From the NCBI GenBank assembly GCA_914767715.1, contig OU612068.1:20398001-20462000 (forward strand): a stretch of 64,000 nt of DNA, in the 5' to 3' direction. A model generated the notes under the pieces. It worked only from the letters and a program-made list of their open reading frames with translations, did no database searches and was not told the origin of the DNA. This DNA comes from Membranipora membranacea (Eukaryota > Bryozoa > Gymnolaemata > Cheilostomatida > Membraniporidae). The position numbers were made by a program, and so were the translations under genes. Positions 14,301-25,400 of the stretch are shown piece after piece. Positions within the stretch are counted from its first letter, which is position 1. Every line of letters starts with the position of its first letter.

Positions 14301-17300
14301 CATATCCTATCTTCTCTATTGGGGCATGATCCCTAAATTTCACTCACCTACCTTGACATTGAAGTGAGCATCTTTTGCAGTAGTATGGATGCGCTCAAAA
14401 ACGCCCCTACTGGTCACCCTGCTACCGAGGAAGGATCTGCTCCATGCAGAGCCTTGAGTGGAAAAGTCAAAATTATCATATGCCATATAACTTACCTGAT
14501 TTTGAGCATCCTCGTCAGCGGTCGACAGCATTATCTGTACATCTTTCTCCAGCTTATCATACTTCCCCCACGCAGCCTTATCCTTGCTGGCCATGTTATC
14601 TTCCTTCTCAGATAGTTTTATTGAGTAGTCCCTCAGCTCTTTTACCAACTGTCCTGAATGCTTCTTGATTTGACATATTCTGTGGGGAGTCTGCCAGGAA
14701 TCTGTAACGTTTGTTTACAGAAAATAACGATGATCAAACTGCTAAATTAACCGCATCCCAGTTTGAGAAGCCAATGTTTGTCGACCAATGGTATCGTAAT
14801 GAATTATTTGATGTAAAGAAACAACAAAACACAAATTGATTTTTTTCCATCACAACTTTCATATGATCACACCCTCAGAATCAGGTGGTCATTCTAACTT
14901 GGACACCAATTATTATCGGGAAACAATTGTCCATGTTGTTCTCACAGAGGTGAGGTGAGGGGCTTCAAGCTTGCTTTTTAAATACTTTTCTTCCAAAAGC
15001 AGCAGTTAAATTATATTGTAGATTGCATAAACGGGTGCCAATTTCAGCAACCAACAAATTTTACAATAAAAGATAATATTCCATTCTGCACAATTGGAAA
15101 ACCTCAACCAGGCTTATTCCTTGCATGTCTATTCTCACTCTCAGCTGAGAGGATTCTGTTGGTATCTTGAACGTAGTAAGCATGGTGACCCACCTTTACA
15201 GTTGGTATCGGTGTCTGTACACTTTTCACAGAACATATGCATACAGTTTATACAGCTCAGTATCAATGCACCGCTATGCCTAGGACATGTCTGCTGTTTG
15301 AAACGTGGGCTGTCATCAACATACTCTTCTATATTGATAGAATTGTGGCGATTTCCTCCAAACTTCTCCTGATAATCATCATGAAGCTACAAATCAAATA
15401 CACATATCAAAAGTATGAGGAGGCAACTGGTTTGTTATTTTGCTTAGCCTTGTTTCGTAACCGAATGCTGGTGTTTACTGAAATATTCTGATAGATGACC
15501 ATAGAACGTTGGTGAATTAAACCAATGCTTAAACCTTGATAGTGAGAGCCAGTATGCCTTCATTCAAGCATGTGCATCTTTGCAGTGACACGGAAAACTT
15601 TATTACCTGTGCATGACTGTCACACATTTTCTTGTAGCAATCCATACAGAATTTGATGGCAGCCAGCTTTGCTCCTTCATCACAAATGTCACATTCGACA
15701 GTCTTTACATCTGTAGAGCCTTTTGTCGGATACTGAGGGACTTTGGGAAGCTTCAGAACATCGGTTGATTGGAAATTCCATCTGCAAGTTTGATATAAAA
15801 TCTATCTACAAATAACCTAGACTCTAGAGCCTATCAAGCTCATTAAAAAAATATGGACTATGTTACAGCAACATTTGGAACATTTCCATATCACTGCCTC
15901 AAACATAAACATATTCCTCCATGTTACTGGCCTCCATAAACTCATTTAATTTAAAGAAATCACAAGTTAAACCAAAAACTATCAAAATATACTGACATTG
16001 CAGAGTTTTCGTCCCGATCAATAGGTCAGATTTCAATTGTCAAATGTGTGCTATGTTGAGCAGAATGTTATGCAGAAATGTTGAGCAGTTTGTCTGATGA
16101 ATAGTTAGGATCCTATAGTAATTCTATTATGTTTTGATTACATGTCAAGCCAAACCACACATGACAGCCAAAATCCATTCAATAGGATGTGAAGCATGGA
16201 ACCTTAGTGATTAGTGAATACCTGCCCTTTCAAGTAAAAACCATGTTGTTTGGCTATCTAGATTTAAAGTGGGATGTTTTCATACTGCAACCTCAACAGA
16301 ATTAAGAATTCAAAATAGACTACCTACCTGCACACGGCGCACTTGATCACATCAATATCTCTGTTGTCAGCTTCAAGACAAGGACGACAGAAGAAATGTC
16401 CACATGGCATGGCTCTGGGATCATTCATCTGATCCACCTCCTCCAGGCAGTATCCACATGCAGACCCGGGGTCTTTACTGTCTGAGTTATCATCTTCTTC
16501 CGCTTGTACTGAGGTGTTAAGAGTAGGTTTTGGACGTACGACTACTTGGGGTTTTGGCGAAGCCGGTGTAGTAGGTTTGCGGAGTATTGCAAATGGTGGT
16601 TTTGGCGAAGCCGTTACAGTAGGCTTTGGACGTATGGATACGAGGGGATTTGGTGAAGCCGCTCCTGAGGGTTTTCGATGTCTGGACACTGGGGGTTTTG
16701 ATGAGGCCGTTACAGAGGGTTTTCGATGTATAGACACTGGGGGTTCCAGTGAAGTTGTGACAGCTACAGTTTGTGACACAAATAGATCTGGTTCTGGAGA
16801 GGCAGTTGGTGTTGGTAGATCATCAACGACAGAGCAATCCGAATCAGAAGAAAAGTAAGTGTATGGCTGATATTTCATCTTGTTCACTTGCACTGCAGGA
16901 GATTGTTTTACGACTGCCCTACCAGTAGCTGCAGCTGGTGCAGGGTTCGATCTGAAGACTTTTTTACCAGGAGACTGCTTCACAAATACAACTGATTTAC
17001 TAGAAGGTGCCATTTTAACAGAAGGTAATACAGTTTTAGATCCTGCCAGTGACGTGCCTGGAGAATTACTCTGGTATGGTGTAATCATTGAGGTAGCTCC
17101 ATCACGGTTTTTGATTGTAAACGATGGCTGCGAATTAGAGGAGTTGGTAACTTCAAGTCTCACACTTTCCACCTTCAGCACTTTCATCTTTTTGATGGCT
17201 TCCTTTTGGCTGACGTCGCGATCAGGACAGGCACATAACTTTTTCTTAGCATTTCTAAAAACCAAATTTAGAAACACATACCATGATCTGAGCACTTTTT

Positions 17301-17898
17301 CATCTCGTTAAAATGAAGCCTCCATAGAAACCTACGACTAAACATTGCCATGCAACTCTTTACTTACATACTGACGTGTAGATATGAGATATACAATAGA
17401 ACTTAATAAAGCGCAGGATATACACAAATTTGTGAGAACGATCAAGTCAATATCTTGCAATTCATTTATACATGTGCACCATGGTACCAAGGTAAGTTTA
17501 AGTGTCTTCGCTGTTTGACATTAAAATGCAGTTCGGTTTATATAGGACTGTTCCCCTAGATTTACCACCTTCATTCAACATAATGGTTTTCCGATGGACG
17601 GGCTGATTTGAAAATGAAAATAAATTATCTTCGGAATGTAAAAATGTATATCTTACTTCCGTGCACTGGACAAGGTCATTTCTTTGTTTCAAGCTATTTG
17701 ATTTTCAAAAGGAGCCAACGAACATCCAGGGGAGTGTATCATGGTAACTTTTCAAACTTCAGGATATGCTTGACTTTTAAGTGGATCCTCTAATAAGCTT
17801 ACAGTGTTAACTCGGGCATCTAGAATGAAATCAGCTACAACTTACCGTGTTGGTCTCTCTTTGATTTCATCTCTAGTATACTTGCGCTTCGGAGGCAT
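11359..17898 (-). CDS. TRIM-like RING/B-box/coiled-coil/beta-propeller protein, copy 1
   Basis: Eight exons: 17898-17846, 17254-16328, 15781-15607, 15386-15194, 14701-14496, 13560-13287, 12614-11898, 11528-11359. Phases match throughout; 904 residues. It starts MPPKRKYTRDE. Residues about 200-270 are a run of roughly 16-residue Pro/Lys/Ser repeats (ASPKPPVSIHRKPSV type). A C3HC4 RING follows at about 283-326 (CGYC, CGHFFC, CAVC), then a first B-box (CDIC, CMDC, CDSH) at about 350-400, a second (CPRH, CINC, CEKC) at about 407-440, a coiled coil at about 450-605, and a C-terminal beta-sheet domain at about 610-904 with repeats such as VEGITTLPSGEILIL, typical of NHL-like propellers. Family knowledge: TRIM proteins are E3 ubiquitin ligases acting in cytoplasm or nucleus, with the C-terminal domain choosing the target. 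Odd: TRIM RINGs normally sit at the N-terminus. The MPPKRK start may be a nuclear signal (inference). Confidence 0.9.
14340..14495 (-). other. Possible read-through (retained intron) extension of exon 5
   Basis: The exon 5 frame stays open across its CAG/GTAAGT donor for about 50 more codons (VSYMAYDN, GSAWSR) before a stop, and there is a second good donor, AAG/GTAGGT, near 14357. The frame is also open in copy 2. Use of this form would give a protein without the coiled-coil end and propeller. The canonical donor is preferred because exon 6 joins it in phase. Confidence 0.3.
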
Positions 17899-20351
17899 TC
17901 TCCAAAACAAGGTGTCTGAACTGTAACTACTTCAGCTGCCAAGTGGAATAAGAAACTGTATAATGATCTTCAATAAATTTGAAATGCATCCATTTAATTG
18001 CAAAGAAAGCTCAGCTACAAGGATAAGGGTCACACTATAGAACATTATTTCCAGATACATATAGTAGTCGATGGTTTGAGTAAGAAAACTTCCCACCACG
18101 GAGTAACTCCAATTTTTTACATAAAGCTATAACTCTGACCAGTTCTATAGCAGCGTGGGCTATACTGATAGTGTAATGACAGTTACTGACTAAGTATCAG
18201 AGAAGCTTTCCGATGAGACTTGGTATTACAGTGAGGAATGGAATACTACAGTGCCAAGGGGCAAAGGTTGGGATGTGACGTGAGGGGCTCCGATGTTACC
18301 CGCAGCGCCTACAAAATGCAATGAACAAAGGATGTACCATTCATTCCTTAGTTGGAACGATTCCAGTCGCTGCTGATCAATCAGGTTGTGTGCAGGTAGC
18401 ATGGGCAGGCTTTACATTGGATAGGGGACACACAACCACATCGTCTGGTCTTCCAATAGCCTAAATAGTGCACAGGTCAGGAAAGGAGTCCCACATATGA
18501 TAGTGTGAGACATGACAGGTATGGAATTGAGGGGAGTAAGTAATGCAAAGCTCTCTACTGTCAGGGGACAAAGTTACAATTCTACTACAGGTCAACTGTA
18601 TAAACTGGATCCCTGGCGATGTTCAAATGCCACCTCCCCTGATTTTGTCATCTCAATTTGAGGATAGTTTGAAAAATAGTGTGCTGAGAGACTGGGATCA
18701 CAAGAAGGTTAGTAACTCCATAAAACAAGGTATGTTTGAACAGCTTAGAAGGTGGTATTTCAAGCATAATACACAGCAGGGAGGATGCTGTCAAAATTTC
18801 ATTTAAGTTCATTCCATTCCTTTCTAATCTCACTCGGAGTGTAGGGGCTCCTCTATCGAGATATATAGTATTGTGTCGATTGTAGTGATCGGTACTGTAA
18901 CTGTGTAGAAATATTTTGTTGAATGTTTCTGGAAGTGTTTAGGTTATGGCAACTGAATAATGTTCTATTGTCAAATATGATTGTCAGATATCGAGACTCT
19001 GAGCAACGTAGGCTTTAGGTGAGAGCAGCGGTGTTATAATGTTATAAGGTATATGGCCAGCATAGGGTTAGATTGAAGAAAATAAAATGCTTGTGTGAGA
19101 CATGTGTTGTCCATCCCACCCACCCGCCAAGGTGCACCCACCATCGCTAGGATGGAGGGTGACCAAATGAGGTCCCACAAGGCGCAGTGCAACCAGCACA
19201 CGCCGGCCGGGGGCACAAGTCCCCGGATCCGCGGGGATCCACAAAGCAGGGCTAGGTCGACAGGCGTCAGTGGGCGTAGTACAGATTTAAGTAAGGTATC
19301 TAAATAGCTTGTACATACAATATTTACAATACATATTGATACATATTTAGTAGAATGGAGAAAATAAGGATGCAGATTAGAAGACATTGTTAGATAGCAT
19401 GCGATGCTTATAAGCACACCTAGCTACATTGGTATTAACACCGGACTGGATTGATCCATGCCGGGTGTTATGGTTATTGGATAACAAGCTCATTCCCTTG
19501 ATGCTCAAATAATTATTTACAAAAATATTCTAGAGACCAAATATTTTTGTGAGAGACCAAACAATAACAACAACCATTCTCTCTGCTCCCTGCAACAACT
19601 AACTGAAGATTGTTGTTGTCTTTTTTTTAGTATAGCCCAACCAACCAAACGCCTAAGTTGATTATCAAACACCTTCCCAATTTTATCACTGTACTTTTGC
19701 AGGCTTGAATTTCCTTGAAACCACAGCAGCCTATGTCTGAAAGGTCTAACTCTCAGTTTCAGAGCCTTTCTCTTCTGTAAACTTCTTCTGTGTGCTACCA
19801 GGGAGAATGGTGCCTGATGCTACTGACTTGAGCATGATATCAAAATGCTTCTCAAATTAAATACATACTCACGTGACACATGTTAATTCCCGCCAATTCA
19901 CTTTACGCAAAGCGCAGTAGGTATAGGACAACTCCAAAATGAATAACATTAGGGGAGACTAATTATGTAAAGTGTCCATTTAGAAATTAGCTAGATAAAA
20001 TCTAGCCATTCTCCCTGGCTAGATTCCGGGTATGATTGAATGTTAGCTAGCAACTAGCACCAAATACATAATATATAGGCATACATCACCATCACCTACA
20101 TTCACTAGCAACAAATGACAGGCACCATCACAAAACCACAACCCTCCCTAAATCCTACACTGCTCTTTGCGGAAAAAGCCTTTTTTATAAATCCTCATAA
20201 ATACATCAATGCCTTCTCATTGCTTCTTTTATTTTTTGTTGCTGTTTTCACATGGTCTTATGTGCTTCATGCATTGGTCGGTGGTTAATAAAGTTCATAA
20301 TAAAAATCAATGGGTGATGCTAGCTAGCCATATCACAGGAAATATACCCTG
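17899..20351. other. Spacer between the two TRIM-like units
   Basis: No gene is supported. 17900-18850 is 5' flank homologous to 29660-30530. A GC-rich patch lies at 19098-19285. The rest is AT-rich sequence with no recognised structure. The promoter of copy 1 must lie near 17.9-18.2 kb, but no clear core element was seen. Confidence 0.55.
19098..19285. other. GC-rich island of unknown origin
   Basis: About 190 bases, strikingly richer in GC than the surroundings, containing CACGCCGGCCGGGGG and GGATCCGCGGGGATCC. It is open in one plus frame (about 70 codons) and one minus frame, but neither product is recognisable. It may be a retroelement fragment or foreign DNA. Confidence 0.45.
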
Positions 20352-20359
20352 TCTCACTC

Positions 20360-20504
20360 TAGAACAAGTTTGTTCCCTCTGTGGTTGCGGAGGGATATTA
20401 CAAATGTTTGGTATCACGGTGCCGAGGCTCCTCTGACGTGGCGCCTCAATACCAAACATTTGTAATATCCATCCGCAACCATAGAGGGAACAAACTTGTT
20501 CTAG
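20360..20504. mobile_element. Well-preserved hAT-like MITE with 8-bp target duplication
   Basis: A 145-bp element whose two arms (about 60 bases each) pair almost perfectly. The ends are TAGAACAAGTTTGTTCCC and GGGAACAAACTTGTTCTAG. It is flanked on both sides by TCTCACTC (20352-20359 and 20505-20512), an 8-bp duplication of the size made by hAT transposases. It has no coding capacity. Confidence 0.85.
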
Positions 20505-20512
20505 TCTCACTC

Positions 20513-22190
20513 TGCTATGCCCGGGACCTAGCCAAGGAATCAGGCCTACAATGGGGCCTTGAATGTATTATTGGTTGTGTTTGAATTTGCTTCTGTGGTG
20601 TTATCCACTCACTCATTTTTTGTATTACTATTTTGGATCACTGCAGTTGTGCTTTTGCATTTCCAAGTAGACCCATGTGCTCGCGTTTTGGGTTTGTCTG
20701 ATGGGTTGTAGTTTGTTGTGTTGAGTTGTCTTAACACGCCGTCCTGAGTAGATAACTCAAAATTGTTGGACTGAACCCAGTCAACCCGGGACCACACTGT
20801 GTGCAAACAGTAAGAACCTCTACTAATAAGCCACTGCTTAATAAAAACTTCTTGTTGAGTTTTTTGAGCTGATATAAACGATTTCCAACATTTGGTCTTT
20901 GTCTGAACCTGTATAAATTTCTAACGGACAGCCTTGAATCCAGTTTGAGTATAATATTTGATAGCATGTAGATATGAATGAACAAATATTACCTGGAAGG
21001 CGAATGATTATCACAGAGAGTGAGAATAAAAACAAGTGGAGTAAAGCAGGGAGTTTCAAACTCCTTGAGTAAAGGGCAAGGTGAAAGGTAAGCTAAGTAA
21101 AGGGTAAAACAAGGGAGACTAAAATTTGATCCTCACAAACAAATGAATTAGACGTTTTGATGGTGTTATTATCAAGTATTTTGCATTCAGTCAAAATGAT
21201 ATACTATGTTGAGGGAGATAGTGTAAACAATGAACTAGTTTATTGGTTTAAAAACCTGGGATAATTCGAGTTTGAAGAAATAACACCCTTACTGATTATG
21301 TAACATATCAGAAAAGGATTTTTATGCATAGTAACCAAGAATCAATATGTTTATTAAAATTAAGCTTAGCATAAACAAAATGTTTCTCCACATTTACTGT
21401 GCAATGCTATTTCTACCTGCTATATTTCTTTCTAGCAATTACTAGGAAAAAAACTATAGAAAATAAAACATGAAAAATAACAAAACTATACAGATATACC
21501 TATTTTTTTGTATAAAATATCTTACATACACTGGATTATCAGAGCGGTTTGCCCAAAAAAAATAATTTAGTCAGATTATGAATTGTTGGCGATATGTACA
21601 CCATTGTATACACTATTTTTTTATTTGGTGTTTCAAAACGATCTCTGGATGTCTATTGATTGGAGCAAACTTCTACTAAAAACGACATCTGGTAGCCTGT
21701 TTCCACAGGGTGGTAATGTCTCTCACTAGGCACAGCTCGAATAAGAGGTAATCCGGGTCAGAATAAAAAACATACCGATATATGGTTCAGAATTAGTGGC
21801 TGACGTGGCTGTTTTTTCTCTGTTCCAGTTTCTCGAGTTACCCTGAATAATGGGAATGAAAGAAGACTTTTTATATAAATCAATTTTTCCTCTAACTCTG
21901 ACGAAGGACAAAAAAAAATTCAGAGTTCTACTGTTATAACAAACTTATCCAAACATATATTCAAATTTATTACAAAACAGGCCACCTGTGTGATGTCAGA
22001 AGCAGGAAGATATTTGTGAGACACAAAAATTCAATATACTAGGTTATCTACCCCTCATTTTACCCAAATATGACCATCAGTGACAATATCTATGAGAGCA
22101 TAACTCCTGCATATTTCCATCATAAACAACTCAATATCAAACACCGGTTCTCTAGAGATGGTATTTCACAAAGAAATGTTAATGTTTCAT
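20513..22190. other. 3' flank of TRIM-like unit B
   Basis: No gene is supported. 21165-21390 recurs at about 33585-33810, and 21400-22060 matches unit A at about 10030-10620. Short open frames here fail on domain content and splice context. Confidence 0.5.
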
Positions 22191-22306
22191 TGAGATCGAG
22201 TATGATTCAACCTGCCTGCATTCGCGTGTCTTATCGTGTAATTGTTAGCCATAGCCCACTGTAGGAAGCCAAAGCCAAACGCAGGCAAATTTTACCAAAC
22301 ATGATA
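22191..22306. mobile_element. MITE of the TAGAYCAAG family (unit B copy)
   Basis: The orthologue of the element at 11153-11270, with GAGATCGAGTATGATTC at the left and CAGGCAAAT near the right end. It is decayed at both termini. Confidence 0.5.
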
Positions 22307-22406
22307 TACACTCAGACTAGGATAGTGCAAATGTACAATGGTCCGCAGAGCGAGCATGTAAAAAGAAAGTATACCTTTGATCCCATAGATGATATCCGAT
22401 ATTTCA

Positions 22407-25400
22407 TCACACAATCTCAAACACATCCAGTCCTCCTTTACCACTTACTACAGCGAGCTTATTCTTGGTGACAGCAAGGCCTTTGAGGACAAAGCGTCCT
22501 TTAAACGAATCAACGCCCCTTGTGATAAAAGTGCTCTTAGTAAGAAGCTCTGACACGAGAACACGTAAGAGATTTCCTGAAGTGATAAGATAAAATTCAA
22601 CTCTTAATATAGCATAAAGCAGTTTGGGAATTCAAGTTTGGAGTTTGGGAGTATATCAGGTAGCTTAGAAGAATGTAATATCCGTTTTTTTTAGATGATT
22701 CCTAAAAAATACTGTTTTTTCATTGGTGCATGATAGTAAAATGGGATGTCGATTCCCAATGTGGATGATATATGGGCAGCAGCTGTGATGTCATGACCAA
22801 GATTGGAATCCTCCGTCATGGCACATGGTGAATTCCAAACTATTTTGTTAAAATGGCTGCGGACTTCACTTTCGAACATACATATACGGAGGTGTCTAGG
22901 TAAATATTGATCCTTAATCATCTGATACAGTTTAACATTAAGTGCCTACCTGAGTCACCACATAGTACACGGATGGGTCCACCATTTCTTGATCCAACAT
23001 ACACCAGCCCAGCCCCATCAGATGCGACGCTATGGGGTGAAGAACTAACCTTACTACTCCACACAGTCAACACATTCCTGCTAACAGGTTCCATCTCAAT
23101 TTTTTGGACCAATTGCGCATCAGGGTCGCAAACCACAAAGTACTCCTCTCCTAAATGAGTTATTCCAGTAGGGTTTCTCATCCGGCCCAACGTTGAAGTA
23201 CAGATAGTGTCACCAGCAAAGTTGAACCAGGTAACCTGGTCATAAATTCGACTCTTCAATAGAGCCACTCGGTTATTTGAGCAAGTAAGAGACATGTTAG
23301 ACGTTGACAATCCAAAATCGTTGTTGAAAATGCCTTTGAATTCCAAATTTGAAGAGTAACGTTGTATCATCAAATTTGCAGCCGCCAAACTAGACAAAAT
23401 CAGGACCTCACCAGACGGTAAAGTAGTGATACCTTCAACACTCTCGGCGTTGATTCCTACACGTATAGAACTTCCTTCACGAGCAATATTCCGATGTTTT
23501 GTAACTGTCCCAGGATCAGCGGTTATCAGAACATCGTCACCGAGCCATGTGACTGCGGTAGTATATGACCACTCACATCTTGAATTCCATAGGGGGATAA
23601 TCTCGGTAGGTTTGCTATTTGGTACCAGCTCCATACCACTTGATGTGGCTGTTGAGGTACTGCTCTTGGCCCCTGCAAGAAAACATGGGTGTTAGTATAC
23701 TATTTCAGCATACAACACTGAACTGTTGTCATTATCAGCAAATATATTTCGTGTTAGCCTACTCTACTAGGTGAAAATATTGACAAATTTAAACTTTGCA
23801 TTATGAAAGCTGAAATTGGTAATTTTTTTTTAAATCAAACGATTAGCAGAATTAATATTTTAGCCAATTTCTTATTAGAGAAATTTGAAAAATCTGTTGA
23901 AAATGATCATCACGTAGGGTAAAGGCAGGATAACTTTTTCCACGTACCCAGATTCTGTTTCTGCCTACACTACACGACTCTAGAGAGTTAACTTCAACGG
24001 GCTATCGCTATTAAAATTATCAATAATCATATCAAAAATGAGCAAAACCTCCACCATCAATGAAATCTTAAATCAAGTTATATCTGTTTTGTTGAAGTCG
24101 CCGCCTCCCGCTATCGAGACCTGTGAGTGGTCATTATAGCGGGCAACTCTGATTTCCTTTTTCCTGTGCTTTAGATGAGGATTAACCAACAAATTAAACC
24201 AAAAATCCACTGGGACTCTGCAATTGATGCAACCACCAGAATCAGATGTAAGATAGTGACAGAAACCATTCACCTTTTTGGGGAGACAGCGTCATCGGTT
24301 TCATAATAACAGCGGGAGTGACCTCTAGAATGGTAGCTTCAGCCTCTTTTTTTGTCTGGACATACTTTGATATGATCTCTGTATCACCTTTCTTGGCTAG
24401 TTGGTTGATCTCTGACCGCATGGTGGCTATATCATCCATCTTCTCATTTATGTTCTCTGAGTACTTTTCCACTTTACCAGCATTCAGTAAATGGTAATCA
24501 TAAATCTTCTGTTTCAATGCATCTCTCTGCTGGCATATCCTCACCCACTGTACAAAATAAATGGTAAAGATGTTTGACCAATTGTGGATTAATTGTGAAG
24601 TTATTCTTACAAAACTTCATCTTTCAATGGCATAAAATAACGCCTGCAATAATTTACTAGTTATCGACACATGGTAATAGCATTAGTTTAATTTTTGTGC
24701 GCATCGGTTTGTGTTCCTTCATTCACTTTGGGGAATGCGGCGTGGATGGATTGGCAACATCAAATACCGTAATGCAGGAGGCCCGGCATCAAATCCCGGT
24801 TGGGTAGAACTTTTTGGAAGTTTAATCATGGAAATCGTTCGTAACAGGAGCGGACTACTCATTGGATGCCCTCCGTTCGACACGATTACCAGGTCATTCC
24901 TTTACTAAACTAAGAAGCCAAGAAAGAGCAGCAACCTGTATGTATAACTACATACAACAGGGGACTCTTCATCATTTTTTCCGTGCTTGTTACTATCATG
25001 TAAAAGGCATTACTGCATGGAGCTTGTGAAAATAAGAACTCAATGAGCAACAATTTGTCTTCTGTCTAAAGTCTAAACGAATTTTGCAAGTCTCCAGCCC
25101 TTTCTTCTACAGTTTGCATAAGTAACTGGAATATTTAATTATGATGATGATACACGCTCATGGCACCTAGAAGATTATGATGTAACTTTGATTCCATGAA
25201 ATTTTGAAAGCAAAGCAGCCACTAATCTCTAGTCACTATTTATAATCTTTGCTATTCTTCTTAATTTGGCAACCTCACTCATGTTGACAAAGGAAATAGA
25301 CACAGAGTATAAATATAATATCATCCTCTGTTTATGATCCCTAAAATAAGAAATCACCATGCTGTACATTGAAGTGAGTATATTTTGCTATTGTCTGAAG

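Larger units (their letters stand above)
9900..18900. repeat. Tandem duplication unit A (TRIM-like gene copy 1)
   Basis: The copy of a segment of about 11 kb that recurs at about 21.2-30.5 kb in the same orientation. Homology covers the 3' flank, all eight exons, much of the introns, and the 5' flank to about 18.8 kb. Exons stay near identical while introns carry many indels, so the copies are not extremely recent. The limits are approximate because they were judged by eye. Confidence 0.8.

Noticed and set aside
16514-17311. Long plus-strand frames opposite the TRIM exon 2 (Gly/Phe-rich)
   Set aside because: Antisense shadows of the Pro/Lys-rich repeat coding on the minus strand, which has the consistent splice structure.
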